The translations under genes were made by a program, and so were the position numbers. A model generated the notes under the pieces. It had not been told where the DNA came from. It ran no database searches and worked only from the letters and a program-made list of their open reading frames with translations. A stretch of 64,000 nucleotides of DNA from PMNU01 sp035479875 (GTDB taxonomy: Bacteria > Patescibacteriota > Saccharimonadia > Saccharimonadales > UBA4665), in assembly GCA_035479875.1 (NCBI GenBank), contig DATIIH010000010.1, positions 7,650 through 71,649 on the forward strand, in the 5' to 3' direction. Below, piece after piece: positions 52,416-59,999 of the stretch; the first letter of the stretch is position 1; every line of letters begins with the position of its first letter.

Positions 52416-53111
52416 GTGAATGGAATCCTCCTCATAGATAAACCTGCCGGCTGGACCTCATTTGACGTGGTTAATAAAGTTCGGCGTATGGTGCAACAAT
52501 CCGGCCTCAGCACCTCGAACAAGAAGCGCTTTCCGGTAGGGCATACCGGTACACTCGACCCTCTGGCTACCGGTTTGTTAGTGTTGATGCTCGGCACATA
52601 TACCAAAAAGGTTCCTGAGTTTACCAAGTTGGATAAGACGTACGAAGTGACTATGCGCCTAGGTCAAACCAGTACCACGGGCGACGAAGAGGGCAAGAAA
52701 AGCGCCGGTGATAGCCGTGTGCCCACCATAGAAGAGATTCATATCGCGCTAGCACGATATGAGGGCGATATCATGCAAACACCTCCGGCTTTCTCCGCCA
52801 TTAAGATCAATGGGCAGCGTGCCTACAAGCTAGCCAGGGAAGGCAAGGCGCCGGAGCTCGAACCGCGTCCAGCGCATATCGAGCGCATCATTCTCACCAA
52901 ATATGAGTATCCGTTCGTGGAGTTCACGGCGCACGTGGGCAGTGGCACATACATCCGTTCGCTGACAGAAGACATCGGTAAGGCACTAGGCACCGGCGCC
53001 TATATGCCGGCCTTGCGCCGTACTCGTGTGGGCTCGTTTTTGATCCAAGACGCGCTGCCAATGGACGGCCTAAGTCCCGAAGCTATCCAGCAAGCGATTC
53101 GTGAGGCTTAA
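52416..53111 (+). CDS. truB: tRNA pseudouridine-55 synthase
   Basis: 231 residues, shorter than E. coli TruB (314) because the C-terminal PUA domain is absent. The catalytic Asp lies in GHTGTLDPLATGLL; KTYEVTMRLG, QTPPAFSAIKINGQRAY and GSGTYIRSL complete the family motifs. The start is GTG at 52416, 7 nt after TATGCT (52403-52408). Confidence 0.95.
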   Translation: MNGILLIDKPAGWTSFDVVNKVRRMVQQSGLSTSNKKRFPVGHTGTLDPLATGLLVLMLGTYTKKVPEFTKLDKTYEVTMRLGQTSTTGDEEGKKSAGDSRVPTIEEIHIALARYEGDIMQTPPAFSAIKINGQRAYKLAREGKAPELEPRPAHIERIILTKYEYPFVEFTAHVGSGTYIRSLTEDIGKALGTGAYMPALRRTRVGSFLIQDALPMDGLSPEAIQQAIREA

Positions 53112-53160
53112 CTCACATTAGCTTTTTCTGTATAATCATAACTACGATGGAGTGTAGCGC

Positions 53161-54516
53161 ATGACACGGTTACCAGTGCCGGGAGCTGACGATGGTGATT
53201 GGGGAAATATCCTCAACGACTTTTTAACTGTCGAGCACAACGCTGATGGCACGCTTAAAATTCGTACCGATGGTACCCTCAGCGCCTTTGTACAAACCGG
53301 CGGTGCGCAAGATATTACTGGCGTTAAAACGTTTACCGTATCTCCCGTAGTCCCGACGCCTACTAATGGGACCGATGCCGCTACCAAAGCTTATGTCGAT
53401 AGCGTAGCCAGCAGCGGCGCGCCGAATGCCAACGCTAGCACTCCAGGCCTGGTGCAGTTGGCGGGCGACTTGGGTGGCACAGGCACCGTTTTTAGCGCTC
53501 CGGTGATAACCGACGGCGCGATTACCAACGCCAAAGTTTCGGCCTCGGCGGGTATCGTCAAGAGTAAGCTGGCGGCGCTGGCGATTGTTGATGCCGACGT
53601 GTCGGCGATATCCGAATCTAAGATTACGAATCTCACTACCGACCTAGCCGCCAAACAGGCCTCCGACGCCACGCTCACCGCCCTGGCCGGTCTCGACGCC
53701 ACAGCCGGACTGGTTGCCGAAACCGCCGCCGACACCTTCACTAAACGTACCATTGCCGCAGGCTCAACCAAGGTCACCGTTACGAACGGCTCTGGCGCGG
53801 CCGGCAATCCCACCGTTGATGTTAATGAGGCTAACTTTACGGGTATCCCCGAAAGCGCCGTTACTAACCTTACGAGCGACCTATCTGGTAAGCAGGCCGC
53901 CGATGCCACTTTGACGGCTCTTGCCGGCCTCGACGCCACCGCCGGTATGGTGGTAGAGACAGCCGCCGACACTTTCACGAAGCGCACGCTTACTGCCGGC
54001 TCTACTAAGATAACTGTTACCAATGGCAGCGGTGCCGCTGGCAATCCAACGGTAGATGTCAACGAAGCCAATTTTGCCAATATTCCCGAGAGTGCCGTTA
54101 CCAATTTGTCGACCGACCTGTCGGGCAAGATGGCGTTAGCCGGCGGCAACTCGGTAACCATCACCAACAACGCGCTTACCAACGGTTTTGCGCAGTTTAA
54201 TCTCAACTACGCCGGAACTGGCAGTACGCCGGACTCGTTCTCGTTCTACTATAACGGCACGCGAACTGGCTACCACAACGAAAAGGGAGAGCTCCGCGCC
54301 CGCCCAGCAGCCGACAATTCCGTGCCGCTGCGCGTACAACAACACTCGGTGACCCAGAGTTCTAACCTGCAAGAGTGGACGCAATCCGACAACACCATCC
54401 TAAGTTCGGTCGGGCCCACCGGCATCATTACCGCGCCCAACGTCGACCGTAAAGTTTCATATGGTGTTAGCCCGCCTTCCAGTCCCACTACCGGTGATTT
54501 ATGGGTACAGCCGTAG
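53161..54516 (+). CDS. Phage tail-fibre-like protein with 79-residue repeats
   Basis: 451 residues, Thr/Ala/Gly/Val-rich, no signal peptide. It opens with PVPGADDGDWGNILNDFL, a start seen in fibre-like proteins of phages and CPR bacteria, and contains TDAATKAYVD, a common fibre motif. Two tandem repeats of 79 residues (165-243 and 244-322) share 69 identical residues. The C-terminus ends SPPSSPTTGDLWVQP. TATAAT (53131-53136) gives a leader with GGAGTG. It is probably a trimeric fibre or surface appendage; how it leaves the cell is unknown. Confidence 0.75.
   Translation: MTRLPVPGADDGDWGNILNDFLTVEHNADGTLKIRTDGTLSAFVQTGGAQDITGVKTFTVSPVVPTPTNGTDAATKAYVDSVASSGAPNANASTPGLVQLAGDLGGTGTVFSAPVITDGAITNAKVSASAGIVKSKLAALAIVDADVSAISESKITNLTTDLAAKQASDATLTALAGLDATAGLVAETAADTFTKRTIAAGSTKVTVTNGSGAAGNPTVDVNEANFTGIPESAVTNLTSDLSGKQAADATLTALAGLDATAGMVVETAADTFTKRTLTAGSTKITVTNGSGAAGNPTVDVNEANFANIPESAVTNLSTDLSGKMALAGGNSVTITNNALTNGFAQFNLNYAGTGSTPDSFSFYYNGTRTGYHNEKGELRARPAADNSVPLRVQQHSVTQSSNLQEWTQSDNTILSSVGPTGIITAPNVDRKVSYGVSPPSSPTTGDLWVQP
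53653..54126 (+). repeat. Two tandem 237-bp coding repeats
   Basis: Units 53653-53889 and 53890-54126 encode 79 residues each, differing at 10. Many third codon positions differ, so the duplication is old and both copies are kept under protein-level selection. Confidence 0.85.
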
Positions 54517-54528
54517 GAGCCGGGTGAT

Positions 54529-55335
54529 ATGGCGACGGTTAGCTACTGGAATGGATCGGCCTGGACAACGGTAGATATCACGCATTTTTCGTACTGGAGC
54601 GGCAGCGCCTGGACGGCGCCAACTGATGTGCAGGTGTGGGATGGCGCAGCTTGGACCTCTATATTTAGCGGCGGTGGTGGAGGTAGCGGCATTAGTTTAC
54701 GTACGGCCACCAATAACATCGCTAGCGCTTCTAGCAGTCTTAACTTGACCATCCCGGCCACAACGCAAACGGGCGACCTGCTGGTGTTAGTGGTGGGGCA
54801 GACGAGTTTTGGCGCAACGCTGTTCAACGCCATTAGTGGCTGGACCAAGCAAGGCGAGCAGCGCGCTAACACGGCGGCGATGACATTGGGTGTATATACA
54901 CGCTTGGCGCAGGCTGGAGACGCCAACACCACTGTTTCATCTACCTCGATTAACAGCGCTAATTATTGCGGTCAGATCCGCGCCTACCAAAACGTCAACC
55001 AAACCACACCGATTGACGCAGCGATTGTCTTTAACCAGGCCGCCGCCGGTACGACAGCTTCGGCGCCGGCCATCACCACTGCTACCAATTTGGCCGAAGT
55101 AATTACGTTTTACGCTATACCCACAACCTCCGGTACCACCGTTACGGGTACCGATTTTACCGACCCGTCTGGCTTTTCTAACGAATTGGTGGTGTGCAGC
55201 AATGGCGCTGGCAACAACGCCGCGATTGCTGTGTACGACGAGAATTTTGCCTCAGCAGGCGCCCAAGGGCCTTTCGGCATCACCTGCACCCAGTCACGCC
55301 AATGGGCGCTGGCGAGCATCGCGCTCCGACCGTAA
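54529..55335 (+). CDS. Fibre-associated protein with SxWNGSAW repeats
   Basis: 268 residues. Three short repeats around Y/V-W-x-G-x-A-W (VSYWNGSAWTTV, FSYWSGSAWTAP, VQVWDGAAWTSI) precede a Gly linker and a ~215-residue beta-rich domain resembling phage structural or adhesin beta-sandwiches (LLVLVVGQTSF at its start). No signal peptide. AGGAG lies before the ATG, 12 nt after the fibre-like gene, so both form one operon. Its last codons are duplicated at 56011. Confidence 0.72.
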   Translation: MATVSYWNGSAWTTVDITHFSYWSGSAWTAPTDVQVWDGAAWTSIFSGGGGGSGISLRTATNNIASASSSLNLTIPATTQTGDLLVLVVGQTSFGATLFNAISGWTKQGEQRANTAAMTLGVYTRLAQAGDANTTVSSTSINSANYCGQIRAYQNVNQTTPIDAAIVFNQAAAGTTASAPAITTATNLAEVITFYAIPTTSGTTVTGTDFTDPSGFSNELVVCSNGAGNNAAIAVYDENFASAGAQGPFGITCTQSRQWALASIALRP

Positions 55336-55352
55336 GAGACGGACTACCGTTA

Positions 55353-55381
55353 TTGATTATATTCTGGGCATATGACATAAT
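55353..55381 (+). promoter_or_regulatory. Promoter of FHA-like gene 1
   Basis: TTGATT (55353-55358), 17 bp, CATAAT (55376-55381), 8 nt before the ATG at 55390. It is homologous to the promoter of the second copy. Confidence 0.7.
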
Positions 55382-55389
55382 ATATGCCT

Positions 55390-56001
55390 ATGAGAAGTTA
55401 TGGCATGTCGCCTGATTTGACCATCGTGCGCTTAGATGCTCGCGACCCTGAGTTGTCCTATGCCAGAATACAGGTACCGATGACCAGCCCGGCCGAGTTC
55501 GACAGTCGTACTGGGGTGAGAGGCGTTGCTCCTTGGCTGCGCATGGATATTGCTGGCAACATACCGGGAGTAAATGGCAAACCTGATACGCCTGATCCTC
55601 ATGCGTTGGGCCTATGGGTGTTTGGTCATAGCCAGCCGGACGCACCAGACCCGGTAAGGCCTACGGCATACACGATTGTACCCGAGCGCAATATGGGGCC
55701 ATATCTCGAGCGTCTAGCCAAAGATGACAGCAGGCTGCGACTTGGGGTTCCGGCCACCTACGCTGATTTAAGCGTGAAAGCCCTCCGTAGCACTGACTCG
55801 GTCATGATAATTGGTCGCCAGCGCGGATACAAGAGCCTGCTAAGTGACAATGATCGGGCATCGCGCCTGCACCTTTACTTGGGGGTAGAGGTGGTCGCGG
55901 ACAATCCGCATGGCATCAGCCTAGGGATTCAAGATGTGTCTACCAATGGCGTTGTCATTGCTGCACTTAATCCGATTATTGGCTCCCCACCGCAACAATA
56001 A
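55390..56001 (+). CDS. FHA-like domain protein, copy 1
   Basis: 203 residues. The C-terminal half shows the forkhead-associated pattern: IIGRQRGYKSLL (GR), then DRASRLHLYLGV (S-R-x-H) and LGIQDVSTNGVVI (D-x-S-x-N-G). FHA domains bind phosphothreonine peptides. The N-terminal ~100 residues are a separate conserved block (LDARDPELSYARI, APWLRMDI, LWVFGH). It is a tandem paralogue of 56114. Leaderless start at 55390, not the ATG at 55384. Confidence 0.65.
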   Translation: MRSYGMSPDLTIVRLDARDPELSYARIQVPMTSPAEFDSRTGVRGVAPWLRMDIAGNIPGVNGKPDTPDPHALGLWVFGHSQPDAPDPVRPTAYTIVPERNMGPYLERLAKDDSRLRLGVPATYADLSVKALRSTDSVMIIGRQRGYKSLLSDNDRASRLHLYLGVEVVADNPHGISLGIQDVSTNGVVIAALNPIIGSPPQQ

Positions 56002-56010
56002 TCCACCAGC

Positions 56011-56067
56011 GGCATCACCTGTACCCAATCGCGCCAGTGGGCGCTGGCGAATAGCTTCCGCCCGTAG
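56011..56067 (+). pseudogene. Remnant 3' end of a second SxWNGSAW-type gene
   Basis: Eighteen codons plus stop (GITCTQSRQWALANSFRP) that copy the end of the 54529 gene (GITCTQSRQWALASIALRP). No start or upstream part remains. It marks the boundary of a tandem duplication that created the two FHA-like genes. Confidence 0.88.
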
Positions 56068-56076
56068 GTTGGTATA

Positions 56077-56105
56077 TTGACTATATGACGGCCATATGAT
56101 ATAAT
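56077..56105 (+). promoter_or_regulatory. Promoter of FHA-like gene 2
   Basis: TTGACT (56077-56082), 17 bp, TATAAT (56100-56105), 8 nt before the ATG. The best promoter in the window by consensus. Confidence 0.9.
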
Positions 56106-56113
56106 ATGCGCCT

Positions 56114-56749
56114 ATGAGAAGTTTTGATGCTTCGTCCGGCTTAACCACCGTGCATTTAGATGCTCGCGACCCTTCGCTGTCTATCGCTCGTGTCGATACG
56201 CCGATGATTGCTCCTGCCGAGTTCGAAGAGCTCACTGGTGGTGTGAAGAACCTGGCCCCTTGGCTCAGGATTGATATCCCGGTGAGCATTTCGGTACCAG
56301 GGCAGCCTGCGCAGCTTAGACCCGCTCGTGATGTGCAGTCTGAGCGGCCTAGACCTGTTCGTAATGCGCGCCGCTTATGGGTGTTCGGCCACACCCCTGG
56401 CGAATCTCGAGGACCTAGCGCATTTACGGCCGTTCCCGAGATTGCTGTTCCTCAGTTTCTCGATCGTGTAGTCGAGGACCCGAGCGGAGCGCCGCGACGT
56501 TTATTCGCATATGATTTAGGTGCTAGAGCCTTGAGCGCCGCCGGGGAGCGTTTAGTAATTGGGCGCGGGCCTGGTTATGCGTACGCCGACCTACTGCGTG
56601 ACACTTGGAGCGCCTCACGTATGCACGCAATGCTTGGAGTCGAGGAGAGCAGACGCTATCCCGGTATTCCTGGTTTGCGGCTGGACGACCTCTCCCGGTA
56701 CGGCACCGCCATTACCGCACGAGACCCCATCATCGGACCGATTGGGTAA
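56114..56749 (+). CDS. FHA-like domain protein, copy 2
   Basis: 211 residues, paralogue of the preceding FHA-like gene (both begin MRS and share LDARDP, APWLR.DI, LWVFGH). The FHA-like marks are LVIGRGPGY, WSASRMHAMLGV and LDDLSRYGTAI; the N of the usual NG is Tyr here, so phosphopeptide binding may differ. A Pro/Arg-rich insert (about 65-85) is absent from copy 1. No signal peptide. Confidence 0.65.
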   Translation: MRSFDASSGLTTVHLDARDPSLSIARVDTPMIAPAEFEELTGGVKNLAPWLRIDIPVSISVPGQPAQLRPARDVQSERPRPVRNARRLWVFGHTPGESRGPSAFTAVPEIAVPQFLDRVVEDPSGAPRRLFAYDLGARALSAAGERLVIGRGPGYAYADLLRDTWSASRMHAMLGVEESRRYPGIPGLRLDDLSRYGTAITARDPIIGPIG

Positions 56750-56770
56750 TAATTCGCCCCTAGCTCTCCC

Positions 56771-56799
56771 TTGCGCATTCCAGCCCCATCTGATACAAT
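56771..56799 (+). promoter_or_regulatory. rpsO promoter
   Basis: TTGCGC (56771-56776), 17 bp, TACAAT (56794-56799), ending 9 nt before the rpsO ATG. Confidence 0.8.
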
Positions 56800-56808
56800 C
56801 GCACTAGT

Positions 56809-57075
56809 ATGATTTCAAGTGAGAAAAAGCAGGGCGTCGTCAAAGACCTGCAAACCCATAAAGACGACACTGGTTCGCCTGCTGTGCAAGCGGGTATTAT
56901 GACCGAGCGCATCAAAGAGTTAACCGAGCATCTAAAAGTTAACAAGCACGATTTCGCAGCCCGCCGCGGTCTGCTGCAACTAGTTGGTAAGCGCAAGCGC
57001 CACCTGCAGTACATCGCTAGCAAAGACGGTAACGCATACCTCGAGCTGATTAAAAAGCTCGGCATTCGCCGCTAA
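56809..57075 (+). CDS. rpsO: Ribosomal protein S15
   Basis: 88 residues, full length. DTGSPAVQAGIMTERIKELTEHL and HDFAARRGLLQLVGKRKRHLQY are the rRNA-binding helices. It is first in the rpsO-pnp cluster, the classic bacterial order, with a probable leaderless start. Confidence 0.98.
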   Translation: MISSEKKQGVVKDLQTHKDDTGSPAVQAGIMTERIKELTEHLKVNKHDFAARRGLLQLVGKRKRHLQYIASKDGNAYLELIKKLGIRR

Positions 57076-57090
57076 GGTGCTTAGACTTTT

Positions 57091-57110
57091 GGCCTCCGCT
57101 TAAGGAGGCC
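57091..57110 (+). promoter_or_regulatory. Hairpin in the rpsO-pnp spacer
   Basis: GGCCTCC, loop GCTTAA, GGAGGCC, without a T-run on the plus strand. In other bacteria this spacer carries an RNase III or PNPase control stem; the same role is possible here. The rest of the 171-bp spacer shows no gene. Confidence 0.5.
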
Positions 57111-57246
57111 CCAAGCTTGTGCACATTAAACCGCTAGGCTTCGCAGAGTCCGCGGACAGGGGTCAGATATATCGCACCAAAAAGCACAAGGGCGCTATAT
57201 ATTTGCACTTTGTTCACGGGCGGTAGGCCAAACAGAAAGAGGCAGA

Positions 57247-59394
57247 ATGGGACAGACAATTAACCCATATGGCAAAGACATTATTAAGGTAGAGATCGAC
57301 TTTTTAGGTCGCAAGCTCAGTTTAGAAGTTAACCGCGTAGGCTTCCGCACCAACGCCAGTGTCATGGTGCGCTACGGTGAGACCGTGGTGTTGGGAACGG
57401 CGATGGTCAGCGGCAAACCGCTTGCTGGCTTTGATTATTTCCCACTGAGCATCGATTACGAAGAGAAGTTTTACGCCGCCGGCAAGATTAGTGGCAGTCG
57501 CTTTATTAAGCGTGAAGGCCGTCCTTCCGACGAAGCCATTCTGATTGGCCGCTTGATCGACCGCCCAATCCGCCCGCTGTGGCCCAAGGGCTACCGCCAC
57601 GAAGTGCAGGGCGTGGCCACTGTACTGAGCACCGACCCCACCTTTAGGCCGGACATGATCGCGATGCTCGCTATGAGCACCGCCTTTATGCTCACTGGCG
57701 CGCCGTTTGAAGGCCCGGTTGCGGGCCTGCGTATTGGCCTCAAAGACGGCAAGTTTGAAGCCTTCTTACCACTGGCCGACACAGCCACTAACGACCTCGA
57801 CTTGGTTGTAGCTGGCACCGAACACGGCATTATGATGGTCGAAGCCGGCGCCAACGAAGTCTCCGAAGAACAAGTGGCCGACGCCTTGGCCTGGGCCCAA
57901 GAAGCTATTCAGCCGGCCATCAAGCTGCAGCAGGAACTGGTTAAAAAAGTAGGCGTTACCGCTCAAGAATATGAGCTGAGCCTGCCCGAGCCAAGCATCC
58001 AAACCGAAGTAGACGCCTTCTTGGACGGCAAAATGGGCGACAAACTACGCGCCCCGATGGCCGAACGCCACCAGCGCATGCACGTGTTGCGCGAAGACTT
58101 GCTGGCACACTTTGGCGAGAAGCTCGGCGACGAATGGGACAAAGTAAAGCGCGAATACGAAGACGCCTTTGCTAGCGCCGCTAACAAAGATGTCCGCAAG
58201 GGTATCCTCAAAGACGGCCTGCGCCCCGACGGCCGCAAGTTCACCGAAATCCGCACCTTAAGTTCAGAAGTCGGCATTTTGCCGCGGGCCCACGGCTCCA
58301 GCCTCTTTACTCGCGGACTGACGCAGGGTATGAACATCGTTACCGTTGCCCCACTCAGTTACGCTCAGCTGGTTGACACCATGGAGCGCAACGAAGAGAA
58401 GCGCTTTATGCACCACTACAACGCGCCGGGTTACACCGTGGGCGAGATTAAGCGCCTTGGTTCGCCGGGCCGGCGCGAAATTGGCCACTCAGCTTTGGCT
58501 GAGCGCGCACTGTTGCCGGTGCTGCCGAGCGAAGAAGCATTCCCGTACGCTATCCGTTCTGTAACCGAAATCATGAGCCAAAACGGCTCCACCAGCATGG
58601 CTGCCACCTGCAGCAGCTGCTTGGCCCTGATGGACGCCGGCGTACCACTAACGGCTCCGGTAAGCGGCATTGCTATGGGTTTGATGATCGAGGGCGACAA
58701 CGCCATCATCTTGAGCGACATCGCCGACGCCGAAGACTTTGCTGGCGACATGGACTTTAAGACTGCCGGTACCGCCAAGGGCATTACCGCCCTGCAGATG
58801 GACATGAAGGTCCACGGCCTGCCGGTAGAAACTCTCAAAAAAGCTTTGCTGCAAGGCAAAGAAGGCAAGGCGCACATCCTCGAGCACATGCTCACCACTA
58901 TCGCCGAACCGCGCAAAGAGATGAGCCCGTACGCCCCGCGCGTCGAAGCCATCCACATCAACCCCGACAAGATCCGTGAAGTCATCGGCAAGGGCGGCGA
59001 AACCATCCAACGCATTACCGGCGAAACCGGCACTGAAATTGATATTAAAGACGACGGTACGGTGATGATTTCCAGTCCCGACGGTGACAGCATCAAAAAA
59101 GCCATCCAGTGGATTAAAGATTTGACCGAGGAGCCAATCGTTGGTACGATCTACCACGACAAGCCGGTAGTCAGCGTTATGGACTTCGGTGCGTTTGTGC
59201 AGATTATGCCTGGTAAAGACGGCCTGGTGCACGTATCCGAACTGAGTGAAGAGCGCGTAGAAAAGACCAGCGACGTGGTTAAAGAAGGCGACAAAGTAAC
59301 CGTTAAATTGGTTGCCATCGACGACCGCGGTCGCTTGCAGCTGAGCATGAAAGCCGCTGCCCGCGAACTAGCCGACAAAAATAAGAAGGGGTAA
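57247..59394 (+). CDS. pnp: Polynucleotide phosphorylase
   Basis: 715 residues. Two RNase PH domains (core motifs RPSDEAILIGRLIDRPIRPL and NGSTSMAATCSSCLALMDAG), a KH domain (about 568-620, IREVIGKGGETIQRI) and an S1 domain (about 637-705). It degrades RNA 3'-5' with phosphate. AAGAGG lies before the ATG. It leads into the glycosylase and rnj genes, with a GGGG site at its very end serving the next gene. Confidence 0.98.
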   Translation: MGQTINPYGKDIIKVEIDFLGRKLSLEVNRVGFRTNASVMVRYGETVVLGTAMVSGKPLAGFDYFPLSIDYEEKFYAAGKISGSRFIKREGRPSDEAILIGRLIDRPIRPLWPKGYRHEVQGVATVLSTDPTFRPDMIAMLAMSTAFMLTGAPFEGPVAGLRIGLKDGKFEAFLPLADTATNDLDLVVAGTEHGIMMVEAGANEVSEEQVADALAWAQEAIQPAIKLQQELVKKVGVTAQEYELSLPEPSIQTEVDAFLDGKMGDKLRAPMAERHQRMHVLREDLLAHFGEKLGDEWDKVKREYEDAFASAANKDVRKGILKDGLRPDGRKFTEIRTLSSEVGILPRAHGSSLFTRGLTQGMNIVTVAPLSYAQLVDTMERNEEKRFMHHYNAPGYTVGEIKRLGSPGRREIGHSALAERALLPVLPSEEAFPYAIRSVTEIMSQNGSTSMAATCSSCLALMDAGVPLTAPVSGIAMGLMIEGDNAIILSDIADAEDFAGDMDFKTAGTAKGITALQMDMKVHGLPVETLKKALLQGKEGKAHILEHMLTTIAEPRKEMSPYAPRVEAIHINPDKIREVIGKGGETIQRITGETGTEIDIKDDGTVMISSPDGDSIKKAIQWIKDLTEEPIVGTIYHDKPVVSVMDFGAFVQIMPGKDGLVHVSELSEERVEKTSDVVKEGDKVTVKLVAIDDRGRLQLSMKAAARELADKNKKG

Positions 59395-59399
59395 GACCT

Positions 59400-59963
59400 A
59401 CGACAACGCTAAGCGTTAAACGACAAAAGCTCGACCAAATTGCGGCAGATATTGTTACAAACAATGTCTGCCCAGATTTGGCCAAGACGGCGACCCACCT
59501 GGTACCAGGGGAGGGTAGCCCCAATGCCAAAGTGGTGTTCATCGGCGAGGCACCAGGCAAGAACGAAGACCTCACCGGACGGCCGTTTATCGGCGCTGCC
59601 GGCAAGTTCCTCGACGAATTGCTCGCGAGCATCGGCCTGAGCCGCACCGACGTATTCATCACCAGCATCTTAAAATACCGTCCACCAAATAACCGCGACC
59701 CAAAGCCCGAAGAAAAAGCCGAGTTTTGGCCGTATTTGTCAGCCCAGCTGGAGGTTATTGAGCCACAATTAGTTGTCGCCCTCGGGCGCCACGCGGCCAA
59801 TTGCTTCTTACCGGACTTGCAAATTAGCAAGGCCCACGGTGTACCCGTCAAGTGGAAGAGTTATACGCTCTTACCGCTCTACCATCCGGCGGCAGCACTG
59901 TACAACGGACGTATGCGGCAAACGTTATTAGACGATTTTGCCGTCATCGCCCAATTGATTTAG
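59400..59963 (+). CDS. Family-4 uracil-DNA glycosylase lacking Fe-S cysteines
   Basis: About 187 residues if it starts at the ACG at 59400. Motif A is GEAPGKNEDLTGRPFIG and motif B LPLYHPAAALYNGRMRQ. Family members bind a 4Fe-4S cluster through four Cys; here only the Cys in NNVCPDLAKTA is left, with KYRPPNNR and FWPYL replacing two others. No ATG, GTG or TTG stands before the conserved N-terminus; the first is a TTG at 59478, too late. AAGGGG (59386-59391) is 8 nt before ACG. An ACG start or a sequencing error is likely. Confidence 0.8.
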   Translation, partial: TTTLSVKRQKLDQIAADIVTNNVCPDLAKTATHLVPGEGSPNAKVVFIGEAPGKNEDLTGRPFIGAAGKFLDELLASIGLSRTDVFITSILKYRPPNNRDPKPEEKAEFWPYLSAQLEVIEPQLVVALGRHAANCFLPDLQISKAHGVPVKWKSYTLLPLYHPAAALYNGRMRQTLLDDFAVIAQLI

Positions 59964-59999
59964 TAATCAACAACATCTCTCTTAATAGAAAGGAAACAG

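Noticed and set aside
53161..56749. Prophage
   Set aside because: Only fibre-like genes are present; there is no terminase, portal, capsid, integrase or att-like repeat nearby.
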